This document shows, one piece after another, positions 1 to 19,997 of a stretch of 64,000 nucleotides of DNA. This DNA comes from Ailanthus altissimus (Eukaryota > Streptophyta > Magnoliopsida > Sapindales > Simaroubaceae). The notes beneath the pieces are model-generated. The model saw only the letters and a list, made by a program, of their open reading frames with translations, made no database searches and was not told where the DNA came from. Numbering within the stretch: the first letter of the stretch is position 1; each line of letters starts with the position of its first letter. Both the position numbers and the translations under genes were made by a program. The DNA lies in contig OX327684.1 of NCBI GenBank assembly GCA_946807835.1, positions 18,872,501 through 18,936,500 of the forward strand. The letters run 5' to 3'.

Positions 1-1872
1 TTGGCAAATGTTGACAGCTAATCATAGGTAACGTTCCAAAAAAATTCTAATCTTGGCTGTCAGAAACGTTTCCACTTTTCACCACCCCCAATTCTTTGAA
101 TTTGAAAAGGACACAGAAAGAGAAATGAGGCTTGAAGTTAACCAATCTTAATAGTTAAGTATATGTTTAATTGAGCTTCTTTATCCGTTAAAAGAATTTT
201 TTTAATATCAAAACTCTTTTCACATTTTTTGATGACGTTCGGTTATAATTAGAAAAGAGTTTTTGGAGATTAAAAAAACTATTTTGCCTCTATTTTCAAA
301 AACTCAAATTTTATACTTTTGGAGTAGAGTTTTGAGCTTTTTTAATATTTGTGTAATGTCACATATACCTTATAAATATTTTCTTATTTTCATATTGTAT
401 CTTTAATAAAAACGAACCTTATTTAATTAATATATTTTAATATTTTTTAAAAATCATTATACCTCTAATTCTTTATATCTCTACAACTATTATATTTTTA
501 TAAGAATCTACTAAAATCTATTGTTGATATTTTATTTTTTAAAAAAAGGAAGTATTATTTATTTTTAATTTTTGTCCAAAATATAATAATTTATATTGGT
601 TCGTTGATTATTATGTATTGATTTTACTTAATTATTTTTTTTAATAAATTAAATTTAAGAACATACATGATAAATTTAAATTTATATATAATAAAAAATT
701 AAATTGTTTAGAATTTGAATATGAATTTTATTAAGTATCTTTTTTAATAATTTATAACAGATAAGTACTTTTAACAATATATAACTAAATAATTTAATAT
801 TTTAAAAAAAAAATTTAATTAATAATTAAAAGATTAGTGACTTTTTCTTAAAATCTATACTTCTAAAAATTTTAGTTTAAAAAATTTTATTTAAAAAATT
901 TTTACTTTCAAAAACCCTACCAAATGAGTTTTAAATATCTTTTTTTTTTGGTCAAAATGTTATATTAGGGTCTCATTATCATGATCCCTGCCGATCAAAA
1001 TAATCAATTCTTATTGAGAAAAATGATAAGAGCCTAAAAGAGGCACATAGATTGTCCAAATTATGAACATTCTAACAAAACAGCCTCACGATGATCGGCG
1101 GTCCCATTTTTGAGCGATAGCCGCCGTTGAAATAAAAGAAAGAGTATCACCAAAACTGAATCTGGAAGAGGAGCAGAGGTACTTGCCCGAAAGTCTGTAA
1201 ACTTGAGTCCCTAAGTCCCCACTCCGCGATAGCCAAGAGAAGATGCATCCCCTTTGAATATCATCAATTGAGAGCATCCCCACCGCCATGAATGTTGCCA
1301 TTAAATGATAATTCTTTTTAGAACTAGCCAATCTATCTATATGTATAATAATAGTTCATTCTCAATCATTATTATTTATGGCAAAATTATATAGTAATCA
1401 AACTTTCATTTATTGTTTTAATGTTGACTTGAACAAAAAACGATAATCGCCAATAATATTGTTTATGAATTAAATTACATATATGTAAACAAGATATATA
1501 TATAAAAAAAGAATTTAATATTATAAAATAAATAATAATACAATAGAAAAAAGACATGTCTCTTTAATGGTCAAATTTTTAATACTTAGACTACATTATT
1601 TTAAAAAACAATGTTGTCCAAGCAAGGTTTTTTTTAAAACCAAATATTGTATAATAATTCTTATCCAAAATTTTGAATTAATACGATAACGTCCATGCTA
1701 CTAAACCTGGCCCACGGTTGTTGCAGTCATTTAAAAGGGTTTACCTATTTGATACAAATGAACAATTATATCGTACTTGATATAAAACATTAAACTTTAT
1801 GGACCTGTACATTATTACCCCAGATGAATATTTGCTTAATATTTAAAAACTTTGCAGACTTAATCACATGAT
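1..1872. other. AT-rich intergenic DNA, no gene seen
   Basis: Very AT-rich sequence with poly-A/T runs and short degenerate repeats, especially 180-960. No reading frame with recognisable protein similarity or codon structure was found. The 81-codon frame at 1086-1331 (-) looks like chance. The stretch may contain decayed small transposons, but I could not define ends. Confidence 0.6.
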
Positions 1873-1946
1873 GTCTGGGTGGTGTAGTCGGTTATCACGC
1901 TAGTCTCACACACTAGAGGTCCCCGGTTCGAACCCGGGCTCAGACA
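1873..1946 (+). tRNA. tRNA-Val (anticodon CAC)
   Basis: A complete cloverleaf can be read. The 7-bp acceptor stem pairs 1873-1879 (GTCTGGG) with 1939-1945 (CTCAGAC) with one G-T pair. The anticodon stem CTAGT/ACTAG encloses the loop CTCACAC, giving anticodon CAC, which reads valine codon GTG. The T arm is CCCGGTTCGAACCCGGG, with the usual internal B box. The A box (TGGTGTAGTCGGTTATC) is also present. There is no intron and no encoded CCA. A run of five T lies about 15 bases downstream and may end Pol III transcription. Confidence 0.95.
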
Positions 1947-2069
1947 ATTAATGTAAATTTAATTTTTGGTCTGGCCCATCAATTTACCAGCCAGCCCACG
2001 AGGCCCGTGTTAACTGTAAAGTAACAAACAAACGCGTGCGACGCGCGTGCCCTTTACTTTATCAGAGTT

Positions 2070-2115
2070 TATAATACCGGTCAGTCAAGTCATATAATAC
2101 CGGTCAGTCAAGTCA
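2070..2115 (+). repeat. 23-bp perfect tandem duplication upstream of the YIPF gene
   Basis: The 23-bp unit starting TATAATACCGGTCAG occurs twice back to back (2070-2092 and 2093-2115), about 200 bp before the YIPF start codon. It lies where a proximal promoter or 5' leader would be, so it could duplicate a regulatory site, but nothing else shows a function. Confidence 0.75.
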
Positions 2116-2308
2116 CACCTCTGCCTCATCTCTCGTCTTCTTCCTTAAAACTACGAAAAGCAACTGTGTTTATTAGGGCTTTGTTTAAGTTCATGTTTTT
2201 GAATCTTCAAATTTTGATTAATTTTCTTAAATCTATAATGTCTTTGTAAACAGAAGCATTAAGAAACGACAAAGCCTCCTTCAGCTAATCAATATCTTCT
2301 TGCTAAAC

Positions 2309-5185
2309 ATGGACGAGTTGCACAATAATCTTCCCTCAAGCCATTTGTTGGGTTCCGTACCTGTAAGCTCCGATTCAATTTCATTATCATTATCCTCTGT
2401 ATACATATATTTTTTATAATCTCTGAAATTTCTCTTCTTTCTTCTTAATTTTTTTGGTTAAATTTCACAAATTAGTGTAATCGGAGGAGAGTGCGATCTG
2501 GTGAATCAAGTAATCAAAATTATGCTATGTAGTTGTGTAGAAGGTGGAGTTATTGTTCGTAATTTGTGAATCTAATTTATTCTTTTTATTTTTATCTTGT
2601 AAGTTTTTAACCTTATGAAAAATTGTTTGCTAAATGTGTTGCTTGTTGTGTTTCTTTTTCCGTTAAATTTAAATTACCAGAAGTTAGTTAATATAAGGGT
2701 TTGAACGTTTTTTTTTTGTGGAGGTTATTATTGACTTAGTGTATGTATATGCTATGTGTCAATAACTCATTGGAGTAGCAAATTAGCAATTATTAATTTT
2801 TTTTTCCTAATAGATTATAAGCGGATCCTCTTTTATATATAGGTATACTGCTAGATTTTAGTGCTGGTTAAACTATCAATATATAGCTTCTTCATATGAT
2901 TGCATAGTTTGATTCGGTTTTTGTTACATATGAAATTGGTTTTTCTTGTCCCTAGGCTGTTGTCAGTGAAGAAAAGAAAGCTACAAGCTATGAAGGTATG
3001 ACATTTTATATATGAATTTCTTTTGTTGCATTGAAGCTGTTTACAGTTTGCTGTTAAATTTTATTAAGAGAAGAAAATGTTGTTGATTTGCAGTCCCCGA
3101 AGCACATATGCAAACATTTCCTCCGACTAATGGAGCAGGTAGCAGGCAGGGTTATCAAACTCTTGGAAGTCCCAGTGGTATGCACTTTTATGGATGCTTT
3201 TAATGTGTTTTTGTGCTTTAATGAGAAAACGTGGCCAAGTTCTGTAACCTGAATGGTTAGAACTTTTCTTGTCATCTTTTGTGAAAATATGTTTCTTGTG
3301 AGGGCTATTCCTCTTTTATCTTTAAGTTGTTTTCTTAAATAAAACTGTAAAATTCGAAGCACTTTCTATCTGGAGTCATATTCAGATAAAATCTTCTGGT
3401 TTGGTTGATGGAATGGGAACATGGAAGGTCTATTCTTGAGTGCTTTATCTTTCTTGGGTGGGGGGATGAGAAGAGTGACACCACTGGTTTTATTTTGAAA
3501 TGGGTCTCAGGAAGGCTCAATTCTCATTTCAGAGTTACCAGCTGTTTAGTCATGCAAATTGGCAGGATATATATTGCCACGGTCTCATGTTTGCTAAAAA
3601 AATTGTTGTTATATTACATTCACATTAAATTGCATTTCTGCCTTTGTAACCATGCAGAAGGATTTGAGCAACAACCGGCAAACAATTGGAAGGGATTATT
3701 TAGTGTTTCTTCCTATGCACAATATTTCAATGTGGATACAGACATTGTCGTAAACAGATTGATAAGTTCTCTGTATCCTGGTTCTGGAGACTTTTTCAGC
3801 AAGATTGATGCTAATCCTGATCTGTGAGTTATGCAACTTTACTTTCTTTTGCTATTGAAACAGATGGAGACTCTTTTCTTTTGTTATTGATACAAAAATG
3901 GATCTTGCCAAAAGAAAATTTTCATTTTTTCTAATATATACAGATAAACATTTCTGTGGTGGAGTATGCACATTCTTGAGGAGAGAATAATAGATTGGGG
4001 ACTGTAAGCTCAGAAAAAATGAGGCAAAATGATCAGCAAGAATATCCGCTTACATTATAGAATGGAGATGTTTTTCCAATCATGAAACATGGTCTTGCAA
4101 TTTACAAATTACTAACCAGGACATATTTTGGCTTTACTTCTTTCTTTATCTGCAAACTTAAGTGTTTGTGGATCATCAGTTGCTGTGTTTCCAGTAGTCA
4201 TATTAGTCATCTACACATAGACAAATGCAGCTCTATACAACTTCTGTAATTGGAATAAAACAACTTTTGTAACTGGAATAATAAAGGAAACTACATATCT
4301 AATTTTTTTGGCTTGTTTGCAATCTATTAATTAATGTATACATTGTCTTTGGAACTAATATGTGGTAGTGATTTCTCTTTGTCTTGTTAGTTATGGGCTT
4401 ATTTGGATCTCCACTACATTGGTGTTTGTGCTTTCTTCACTTGGAAACTGTGCTACATACCTCATGCAAAAATATTCCGATAGCACTGCTTCTTGGAGCT
4501 TTGATGTCAGCTACGTAAATGTGGCAGCATGTTCAATCTATGGTTATGTCATTGTGGTGCCAATGGCATATTACTTTTTGCTTCAGTATATGGGTTCACA
4601 TGCTAGCCTTGTTCGATTTTGGTGCCTGTGGGGATATTCTCTTGTTATTTTTGTTGTGACCTCAGTGAGTATTTTTCCTTCTTTGTGCATTGCTTTTGGA
4701 CAAAAGAGAACTTTTTCTCCAACTTTCATTGCTTAAGTTCAAGAATTTGACAACGGATTGATGTTTATTCTGCAATATTCATGCTTTCTTGCTTAAGCAT
4801 ATCTATATATGCTAAATTTAGCAGAACCTTGTAGTTCCTTTTGATCAGTGAGAGCTACAGATCACCTTTAATTGAAAATTTCTGCTTCGTGATTTCTGAC
4901 AACCTTTGAGATTCTATTAGTTTATTCATTATTTGTGCTTTCTTGTTTTCCCGTAATCATCTAACACATAAATGTTCAAAATTTTTTCAGTTTTTGTTGC
5001 TCATTCCTGGTGAGATTCTTCGATGGATCATCATACTGCTTGCCGGTACTGTTTCATCTTGCTTTGTTGCCTTGAACCTCAGATCTTATACTGAAGGTAA
5101 CAATGATGTTACATTACTGGTGGTTGCTTCATTCTTTTTGCAAATGGCTCTGGCCATCTTCATCAAGGTCCGGTTCTTTCCCTAA
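2309..5185 (+). CDS. YIP1/YIPF-family Golgi membrane protein (6 exons)
   Basis: Exons: 2309-2362, 2956-2995, 3094-3177, 3658-3823, 4391-4664, 4991-5185. All introns are GT-AG, and the joined frame is 813 nt (270 residues plus stop). The start gives MDELHNNLPSSHLLGSVP. The first ~110 residues are polar and probably cytosolic. Then comes the DLYG motif (residues 114-117) that opens the Yip1 domain in YIPF1/2-type proteins, followed by about five hydrophobic segments (from LIWISTTLVFVLSSLG to FFLQMALAIFIKVRFF). Family members sit in ER-Golgi membranes, bind Rab GTPases and help vesicle traffic; that role is inferred from family membership. The end at FFP-stop matches the usual short lumenal tail. 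Confidence 0.88.
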
Positions 5186-6159
5186 CCCTGCTCCACCCAA
5201 GGTCTAATTTCGAATTTGCTGGGTTTGCTCAGTTCCTTGGGATATAACAATATGATGGCCACGTGTGTTTGGAAGTAAAGGTTTTTGTCTATTTTGAGAT
5301 CGGTCATTTGGTTGTGAATTTGTGATTTAGTTTAGCGAAGATTTGAAACATGGAAAGTGAAAGCAAAATTTTGAAGTGCTTTTGATGAGTGGAAGAGTTA
5401 TGCTAAAGTTTGTTTAGAGAGCGGGGTTGGCCTGAATGGCTTAGTTGTTGGCTTTAAGCTTTTTGAAGACCAACATCAGCAAAGGGAAGGAAAAAAGCAA
5501 TATTTTTGTGGGAGAAATTTTTTTAAAATCATGGAATCGCCCACGCTTGAACTTTGGTTGTGTAAATATCAACTGGCTTTCCTTTATACATATATATATA
5601 TAACTTTGATAGAATTAATGATCCTTCTCCGCAACAGAAGGTTTCCTGCGAAGGATCGTAATGAATCTCTTCCGTTTCTCAATCACAAATTAGTGATTGA
5701 GAAAGTACAAGAGCTTTTTTAAATGTTCATTTTCTTTTCATTTTAATTTTTTCTCATTTATTTGTAATAAGAGAAAAAATCTTTAAGAATTAAAAAAGTT
5801 TTTTCACCTTTTACCTTACCTTAAGAAGCTAGAGGTAGATGGGGTATGAAGCGTGGGAAAGAATGCAGGTAAACTTAAGGAGCGGCGGCAAAATTTTGGC
5901 TTTTAAAAGCAAGGTTTTTTTTATAAGGGCTAAATTATTTAAAATATCTTTATTTTAAAAATATTTTTATAATTCTTTGCAATATAATAATTAAAAAAAA
6001 TTGTTTATGAAAGTATTACATACTTTTGTTAAGAATTGGTTGACAAGGGAAGAATCAAAAACCTTTTTGTTTAAAAGCTTTATGAAAACTGTTGTCATAT
6101 AATGTCTGTTTAACAGTATTTTTAGTTGAAGAATCTAAGAAATGGAATCTAGTAGTTAA
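5186..6159. other. 3' flank of the YIPF gene and intergenic DNA
   Basis: Probably includes the YIPF 3' untranslated region in its first few hundred bases. The 63-codon frame at 5531-5722 has no recognisable similarity. Nothing else is visible. Confidence 0.5.
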
Positions 6160-7905
6160 AGAAGGAAAAAAAGGATATTTTTGTTAATTTGGTTATTTAT
6201 CTAATTTTGTCTTTCTTATTTTAAATTATTTAAATTTATTCTTCTTTGTTAATTATTTTAAATTATTTAAATTTATCATTCTTTATTAGTTAGTTGCTGT
6301 TTAATTTGACCAAAAAAAAATTATTTTTATGTATAATAATGTTTTTGACTTTACTAGAATTCATGTGATAATTAATTATCATTTGATCATATTTGTTACG
6401 TTTATGTGTCAACTGTTAATAAAAAAATTATACATGACAATTTCGGATAGTGTTTGTTATGTTTGTGTCAATTAATAATTGATTATTAATAAAAAAAATT
6501 ACACGTGACAATTTTAGATAAGTTTAAATTTTAATATATATTTTTTAATTTGTATATTATATTTATATTAATAAAAAATATAAAATATTAATAATAAAAA
6601 TATATTATCTATACTCAACTCTTTCAGAACCATTTATTTATTTTATTTCATTTTTCTTAACTTTCTTAGTTACTAAGTAATATATTCTCTCTTCTTAATT
6701 CTTTTATCACCACTTGCTTTTTTCATTTCATTTTTTTTTCACTTTCTTAGTTATCAAACACTCTAGTGTTAAAATCAAATACTCATTTTATAATTAAAAT
6801 CTATTTATTTGTTTTAATCAAATATCCATTTGTTTTTTTTCAATCAAATATCAATTTCATAATTAAAAATTCATTTTTTTCTTTAATCAAATATTCATTT
6901 CATAATTAAATATCCATACAAATGCCTTATGTGAATCTAAGATTAGTAGAAAACTAATTAAAAATCGTGTTTTGTGTCCACGCACAAATATCAAATATCT
7001 ATTTTATTTCTTATTTTTTATCCTACAATATCATAAACCAATCACTTCTTATTTTAATACACTTGAAGAGAAAATTGATTTTCTCTTCAAGTGTATTAAG
7101 TAGTCATGTAATCAATATCAAACAAACTAAACACAAAAAATAATGTCCCTTTGTAAGAATGTAGACAAATTAGTAGACACAAGCAAAGAAGCTTCGTCGG
7201 GGCTAATCCATTCAAATGATTAGATCTCTTTTTTATTTTGTCTTTTTTATTCTTTGATTATCAACTCATGAAACATTCAAAATCAAAGAGTTGAGAAAAT
7301 TTTCCTTTTTTCTTATTTCTTTGTGGAATTTTTGTGTGATAATTTAGGATGGATGCATTTCTGGATTGTTAATTTAAGATTTCTCTTTTTTTTTTTTCCT
7401 TTCTTTGTTGATTAATAACTATTTCAATTTTAATATTCACCTAATAAAATTTTTGATATTGAAATTGAAATAGATATTAATAAACAAATTGGAAGGAGAA
7501 AGTGAGTCTGTGAATGGTGATGGAGAACAAGAATAGTTAAGGAGAGAGAAAAAATTAGGTGATAGGGTGAATATATTTTTTATTATTAATATTTTTTTGT
7601 TTTATTATAATATTTTAAAATAAATATTAAATTGTTAAACTTAATATATTGTACTAGGTGCCTTTTTAAATCTGTCTTTTTATTAGTAACTAAAGATTAT
7701 TTGACATGTGGTCATGAGGACATCTTGTGTGTCAGTTTGCATGTTAATTTTCTTATTAAGTTACTATTTTACTCTTCTTCTATCATCTTAAACAGCAACT
7801 GATTAACGGAAGGAGACAAATTTAAGTAATTTAAAACAAGATAGACAAAATTGGGTAAATGGTCAAATTTTAAGGATAAATATGTCATTTTCCCTTAAAA
7901 GAATA
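6160..7905. mobile_element. Candidate non-autonomous foldback/Mutator-like element
   Basis: The two ends are diverged inverted repeats. The left end, about 6185-6300 (core AATTTTGTCTTTC, then repeated TTTTAAATTATTTAAATTTA, then AGTTGCTGTTTA), is matched in reverse complement by about 7785-7885 (AAACAGCAACT, then TAAATTTAAGTAATTTAAAA, then AGACAAAATT). The interior is AT-rich with internal tandem and inverted repeats and no coding frame. I could not find a clear target-site duplication, so the class and exact ends are inferred. Confidence 0.4.
7055..7098. repeat. Perfect 21-bp palindrome with 2-bp spacer
   Basis: 7055-7075 (TAATACACTTGAAGAGAAAAT) is the exact reverse complement of 7078-7098, separated by TG. 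It lies in the interior of the candidate foldback element and could extrude as a near-perfect hairpin. Confidence 0.9.
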
Positions 7906-10071
7906 TACCAAATAGACTCTAATGGTAAGCCTACACTTGGCGTTATGAAACCACTACTGCACAGAGGATGCGTAATAGCAGAAGGATTTTATGAGATCTA
8001 TTTGTCAATGCATAAGGTGCAATTGTTCAATGTTAGATGTAACGATGTTTATTAATATTGGTATATGTGAATAAATGATGTTTCTTAATGCATTCAAGGA
8101 TGGGTTTTATTTTATTTTATTTAAATTTTAATATCATTGATAAAAATAAATAATATTACAGGATCTATTATTATAAAAATAGAGAATTATTGGGACAATA
8201 CAATTTATACTTACTAATAAACGCTCATCCCTAAAGATTTTCCTAAGAATAGAGAGAAAATAAACCCTTATATAGAGTCCAAGCCCTACAAAAGGCCATA
8301 TCGACCCTCTTAACGAGGGATCGGCTACCCTCCTAGTGAGGGATTAACTACCCTCTTAATTTTTATAATGAGGAACAAAACATTTTCACTCAAAAAATTA
8401 TTACAAAAATATACTACAACCAAATACATTAAACCTTTCTACATTACTCAAACCACCAACATCAATACAGATCAACTTAAAACTTTTTTGCAACGCAAAA
8501 AGATTAAGAGTTTCCTGCCTGGAAGGTTGAATGGTAGAAGAGGGAGCCACCGTGTATTGCTAGTTATAAGAAGAGGGTCAGGCAGCACCTGCGGTGAGCA
8601 GAAAGCTTGAGGAATAGAGGCGTTTGACCTGTGGTGGTAGTAGGGTGGTGGCCTAACTGAATCTAGTATGAGAAGAGAGGAAGCAGCAGTATTTGGCAGT
8701 GTCCGACAGAAGGGTTAGCGGCCACAGTGTCAAAGGTCTCAACGGGGAATGACCTGTGCCGGGGAGCCTTCAAAGGTCGGTAATTACGACATCGAATGGC
8801 CTAGCAAAGGCACAATGTCTATTGATCTGGACAGTGGAGCACCACTTCGATCTGACTGAGCAGTGAATGGTCACAACAAATTACTTAGGTTGGGGTTTTG
8901 TTTCCATCGAAGAGGGGGTCAAAGCCCCATCTCCGGTGATAGTTTATTGAAAGAGGCACAACTGTTGTTTACTTTTTATAAGTTGGGAGGGTTTTTTTTT
9001 TTTTAAATCTTTGGATTTTTAACTAAGATTAAGATGAGTTTTACTTTAGTTGTTACAGGATGCAATCTTAGATGTAGCAACAATCCAATTAAATCATGGT
9101 ATCAAATATTAAAAAAATAGTGATAAGACTAACACAAAACGTGAAAAGATGATAAAATAATACTGTCTTGACATTTGCAGTCAGGTGCTTGTATTTCATT
9201 AAAGTATGAGAATTCTTTGAACATCTAAACTCATCTTGAACATTCAAATCTAATAAATACTAGTAGTGATTCGTATTACAATTAAACCTAAGTTGTAAAA
9301 TTAACTTGTCTAATACAGAATATGAAGCTTAAACTTTTAAAATAAGTTGTTCTATGCCTATGTTAAAATTCGGGTGGCAAAGCACTTGAAGCTTGTCCTA
9401 GTAGTAAATTTTATACATTTTCTCGATTGAAGTTAGGATTTGAGCTCTGACGAATGTCAAAGAAGTTGATTTATTTTTTCGATTTTATAAGAATTTTTTA
9501 ATTTGATTCGAATATATTTAAAATTGTACGTACTGTTTTTGATGATTTTGATAACGTTATTTGAATAAAGTGTAAAGAATGTTTAAAAAAGGTATATATT
9601 ATTTTTAAAAAAATTTTGATTGTATAGTTTGATTATAGTATTAATAATATAGTCTAATGTAATATTTACATTATAATATAATTGATGTAATTTAAAATTT
9701 TATATATAAAAAAAAAATCGTGAGGCAAATAAAGTCATTACCCGCCTCAAAAGGACAATAACTGAAAATTCCTTCTTTAACACTGCCTCCAAAAAAAATA
9801 GTACACAATTTAAGCTATAAAATCTACGTAAACGCGGATCTCAAATTGGACTCTATTATATATAATTAAAAAAAAAAAAAGAAAAACACCACCAACAAAC
9901 TTTTGTTTTGTCGTGTCCTCCATTGCTACATCTTCATCCGCCGCGTATCATATCAATATCAATATCTCTATAATTATTAGATTTTTTTATATCTTCCCCC
10001 GTCCGGTTTAGTCCAATTGCACCAACTCACCAAAAGACGCCACCACACTCTATTTACTCCTCTTCACTCTT
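7906..10071. other. Intergenic DNA, no gene seen
   Basis: Mostly AT-rich. A richer island at about 8500-8950 has long purine-rich stretches and an 80-codon frame (8368-8610), but no similarity or codon pattern that I recognise. The last few hundred bases before 10072 should include the P5CS promoter. Confidence 0.5.
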
Positions 10072-10078
10072 ACGTGGC
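10072..10078 (+). promoter_or_regulatory. ABRE/G-box-like ACGTGGC element upstream of P5CS
   Basis: ACGTGGC, the core of abscisic-acid response elements bound by bZIP factors, lies about 270 bp upstream of the P5CS start codon. Plant P5CS genes are well known to be induced by drought, salt and ABA, so placement fits. A 7-bp match alone is weak evidence. Confidence 0.4.
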
Positions 10079-10349
10079 ATTCTCTTATTTGACATTAACA
10101 GATTAACAAAATAAAACTGAACAGTTTGAAGCGTTCACGTTATTGTATACGAGTAATGTAAGGACAGGAACCGGAGGAACGCGGGAGTAGGAGTATTACT
10201 TTTAGTGAATGAATTAAAAAGGAAAAAGAAAAATGAAATAGGAGTTAAATCGTTATCTACATGCTGAGTCGTGCAGTCTCGGGAGTGATCAGTTGCAGCG
10301 GTGGACATAGTCGGGCTGAGTTCACAATCGCCATTCATTAACAAACAAC

Positions 10350-17161
<6,812 letters not shown>

Positions 17162-18045
17162 TCCCGAGTCTGTACCAAAAGTTTTACGGCCTGCAGAAAG
17201 CAGAAATTTTTGAGAGCTCTTGCTGCTGCCCTTTTGTTATTCATGCAGTGCAATCCAGTGGCAGTGCCGAAATTTTTTGTTTCGAGTATGTATTAATAGG
17301 TTTACTGCCCCGACAAAATAAGCATTTTGCATCACTTTATACTCGATTAAATTAATTTAGCAATAGGAGTATTCAGATCCTTTCGCAAGTTTTCCGGATA
17401 AGAGTATCTCAGTTTTAACCATTTTGTTAGAAATTGCAGTTGCATTTAGATGGTTCCTTCTTGAATTCGATTATGCTGATAGTTTTAGGTTATGGGAAGA
17501 AAAGGAGTTAAATAGACGATCCAAGCACACCCAACAATCAGATACTCAATTTTCCTATCAGCTGTGTAATAAAGCTAAGATCAAAACACCTTAAAAGGAT
17601 TTTAAACGCGAATCAGAGTTATCTTCGAATATGCAGTACTCAGCCTGCTTCAGGAGTAAGAAGCTGAGACATAAACAAACCGTTGCCAATATCATTTCCA
17701 TTTCCAATATAAGTTTCATCATTTAGATAATGCATATAACAGTAATATAAGAATTTGTTGAGGTACAAGGTGGTTCGCGGTTCAACCTTCAATGTTGAAC
17801 ACTGTTATACAGCAAATATTCATAGAAAAAATTTAAGTTAATGCTTCTTAGAGAATTGAAAATCATTAGGACAAAATTAATCTAAACATACTTCATAACA
17901 GCAATCTGCATTTGAATAACAATATAGAGATTCTCAAAATTAAACAGTTCAGTGCTTGCTACAAATGTAGTACTCCTCAAAAACTAACTTATAAAATCCC
18001 TCCATGTGCTCTTCTTTATGAAAATTGTTGAAGGAAAGCGAAAGC
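17162..18045. other. Convergent 3' region between P5CS and the MAM33-like gene
   Basis: The two genes are transcribed toward each other with 884 bp between stop codons. The stretch should hold both 3' untranslated regions. No other gene is visible. Confidence 0.6.
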
Positions 18046-19643
18046 CTATGCTGCAATAAAGTTCTTAAGGTTCTTCAACCACATCAAGTACTCTTGGCTG
18101 TCTTTATTGAGCATGTGCTCGAACAAGAAATTTGTTGTGCTGGATTTAATTCCTCTAATCTCCAAGTATTTGTGGAAAGCTTTCTTCAGGTTCTCATCCA
18201 AATCACTGTAAGAATGACAAGGAGAAAGTCATATCATACATAAAAGATAAGGATAAAAAAATTATTGACAAAAAGTTATCCAACAACTTACTGGAAGTCA
18301 GGCCCCTCGTAGGCAACTTCATCTTCTGAATTTTCTGGCTTTCTAACAGCCAAGCTATCAATTGCAATCTCATCAGCATAAGCAACACAACTAAACTCAA
18401 GAGCTGTTCCACTCTTCTTAGAGACAGTAACAATCAGCGGAATGCTAGATTGAGTGGGCTTCTCCATATCATCATCGTCATCAACTGGCTCAGGCTGTTC
18501 GCCAGTAACAAGATCAGGCATGTGAACCTCAACTTTTACATGTTCACCCTGATAGTCTCTTGTCAGTGTTATGGTTTGATGTCCAGGATTATCTTCAATT
18601 TTGAAAGGAAAGTCGCCAGGAGTCTCTTCAACCTGTTCATCAAAACAAAAGATGAGAGCATATGGTAGGATGATATTACTAACGAGTTATATTAACATTT
18701 GAAAGCATCATGATCATATCCAAGAGAAACTACACCAACAGATAAAAATGATTCCGAATCAAAGTAGAACTGTGTCACACATCCACAATCGTCAACTGAG
18801 ACCAAACCACAGTCACAAAGTTCTTCAAATTCATAAAAAAAAAAAAACAAGTAAATTTTTCAATCGGACAAAACACCAACGAACAATTAACACCTGTAGG
18901 GACAATGAACTATTCAAAATAGACATTGGAAGAACAATTAAAAATAAACCAATAATGAGGCAGGTCTTGATTGTTGTACTGTGCATTGGGTTATCTTATT
19001 AGCACCAAACATCCAAGAACTACATAAAAATATAATAACATCCACAATTTAATTCGCTTGTATTTTTTCTCATTTTCTGAGCAGTCAAACAGAGCATCAC
19101 ATGAAACTTTATTTCCGTGAAACTAAACAAGACCCTAATAAACCTCTCTCTTAACTCACTTCAATCAATATGAGTTTTTTCATTTTTAGTTTCTGAAATT
19201 AGAAACAAAATGTCAAAACAAAACCCTGAAATTTCTTCCCTTTTTCCTTATTTATTCAGCAACCAAACAGTATATAAACAATCAAAACGTTGAATTCCGA
19301 ATTAACTTCATTTCTGTTCCTTCACCAAAGACAATAAACCAAAAAAAAAAAAGACCAAAAAAGAAAATCTATCTTTTACCCGGTCATGATCATCAGTCTC
19401 CTGGGCGCACTTGATCTCCGAGTCAATGATCTGGAGTAGTGACTCGTCAGAACTTGGCTTCTGGGTCTTAGCAGCCGAAGAGAAATGAACATTAGGCAAT
19501 AAAGTAGTCAAATTTGGCTTCTGATAGAGATAATTTGAGGCCGTGAAAATGGCAGAGTGGAAATTTCTGTTAACTCGGGTGATTCGAACGGCGAGTGGGA
19601 CTAACGAAGAGGCCGATTTGCGAAGAATTGAACTGAAAACCAT
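18046..19643 (-). CDS. MAM33/p32-family mitochondrial matrix protein (3 exons)
   Basis: Read on the minus strand, exons are 19643-19380, 18632-18292 and 18205-18046, with GT-AG introns. They total 765 nt (254 residues). I chose the ATG at 19643, giving MVFSSILRKSASS; the in-frame codon two places upstream is TTG. The N-terminus is rich in Arg, Ser and Ala without acidic residues, as in mitochondrial targeting peptides. The MAM33 domain follows from about residue 75, with acidic EPVDDDDDMEKP and the C-terminal signature LDENLKKAFHKYLEIRGI. Family proteins form acidic doughnut-shaped trimers in the matrix and support oxidative phosphorylation or mitoribosome function; the exact role here is not shown by sequence. 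Confidence 0.92.
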
Positions 19644-19997
19644 TTTCAATTGGAGAGAAAAAGAAAAAAAAAAAGTGCGTGGTTTTTCAATTTTTAGCGT
19701 TCTTTCTTTCTTTGTTAGGGTTTTTCGGAGACGAGCAACAGTTATAGACAGGGTTTTAGAGTTTCATGTAGCCGTAAAATATCGGGTGGGTTCGGGTTGT
19801 CTACAGGTTTGGTACTTGCAGTTGTGTACAGTGAATCAATAGGATTGAGACATGTCAGCATGAGTGTTCACAATGTCTTTATTTTTTTAAAAAAAGAAAT
19901 ATTTCGTTAGCTCAAAAGTCTTTAAAGGTACAGTGACTCAGAAAGATTAACATGGAATAAAAACAAGCCAAATAAACCTTTATTACAAACAGAATAT

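Noticed and set aside
3405..3827. 140-residue single-exon ORF
   Set aside because: It is YIPF exon 4 read back into its intron; splicing with neighbours gives the real protein.
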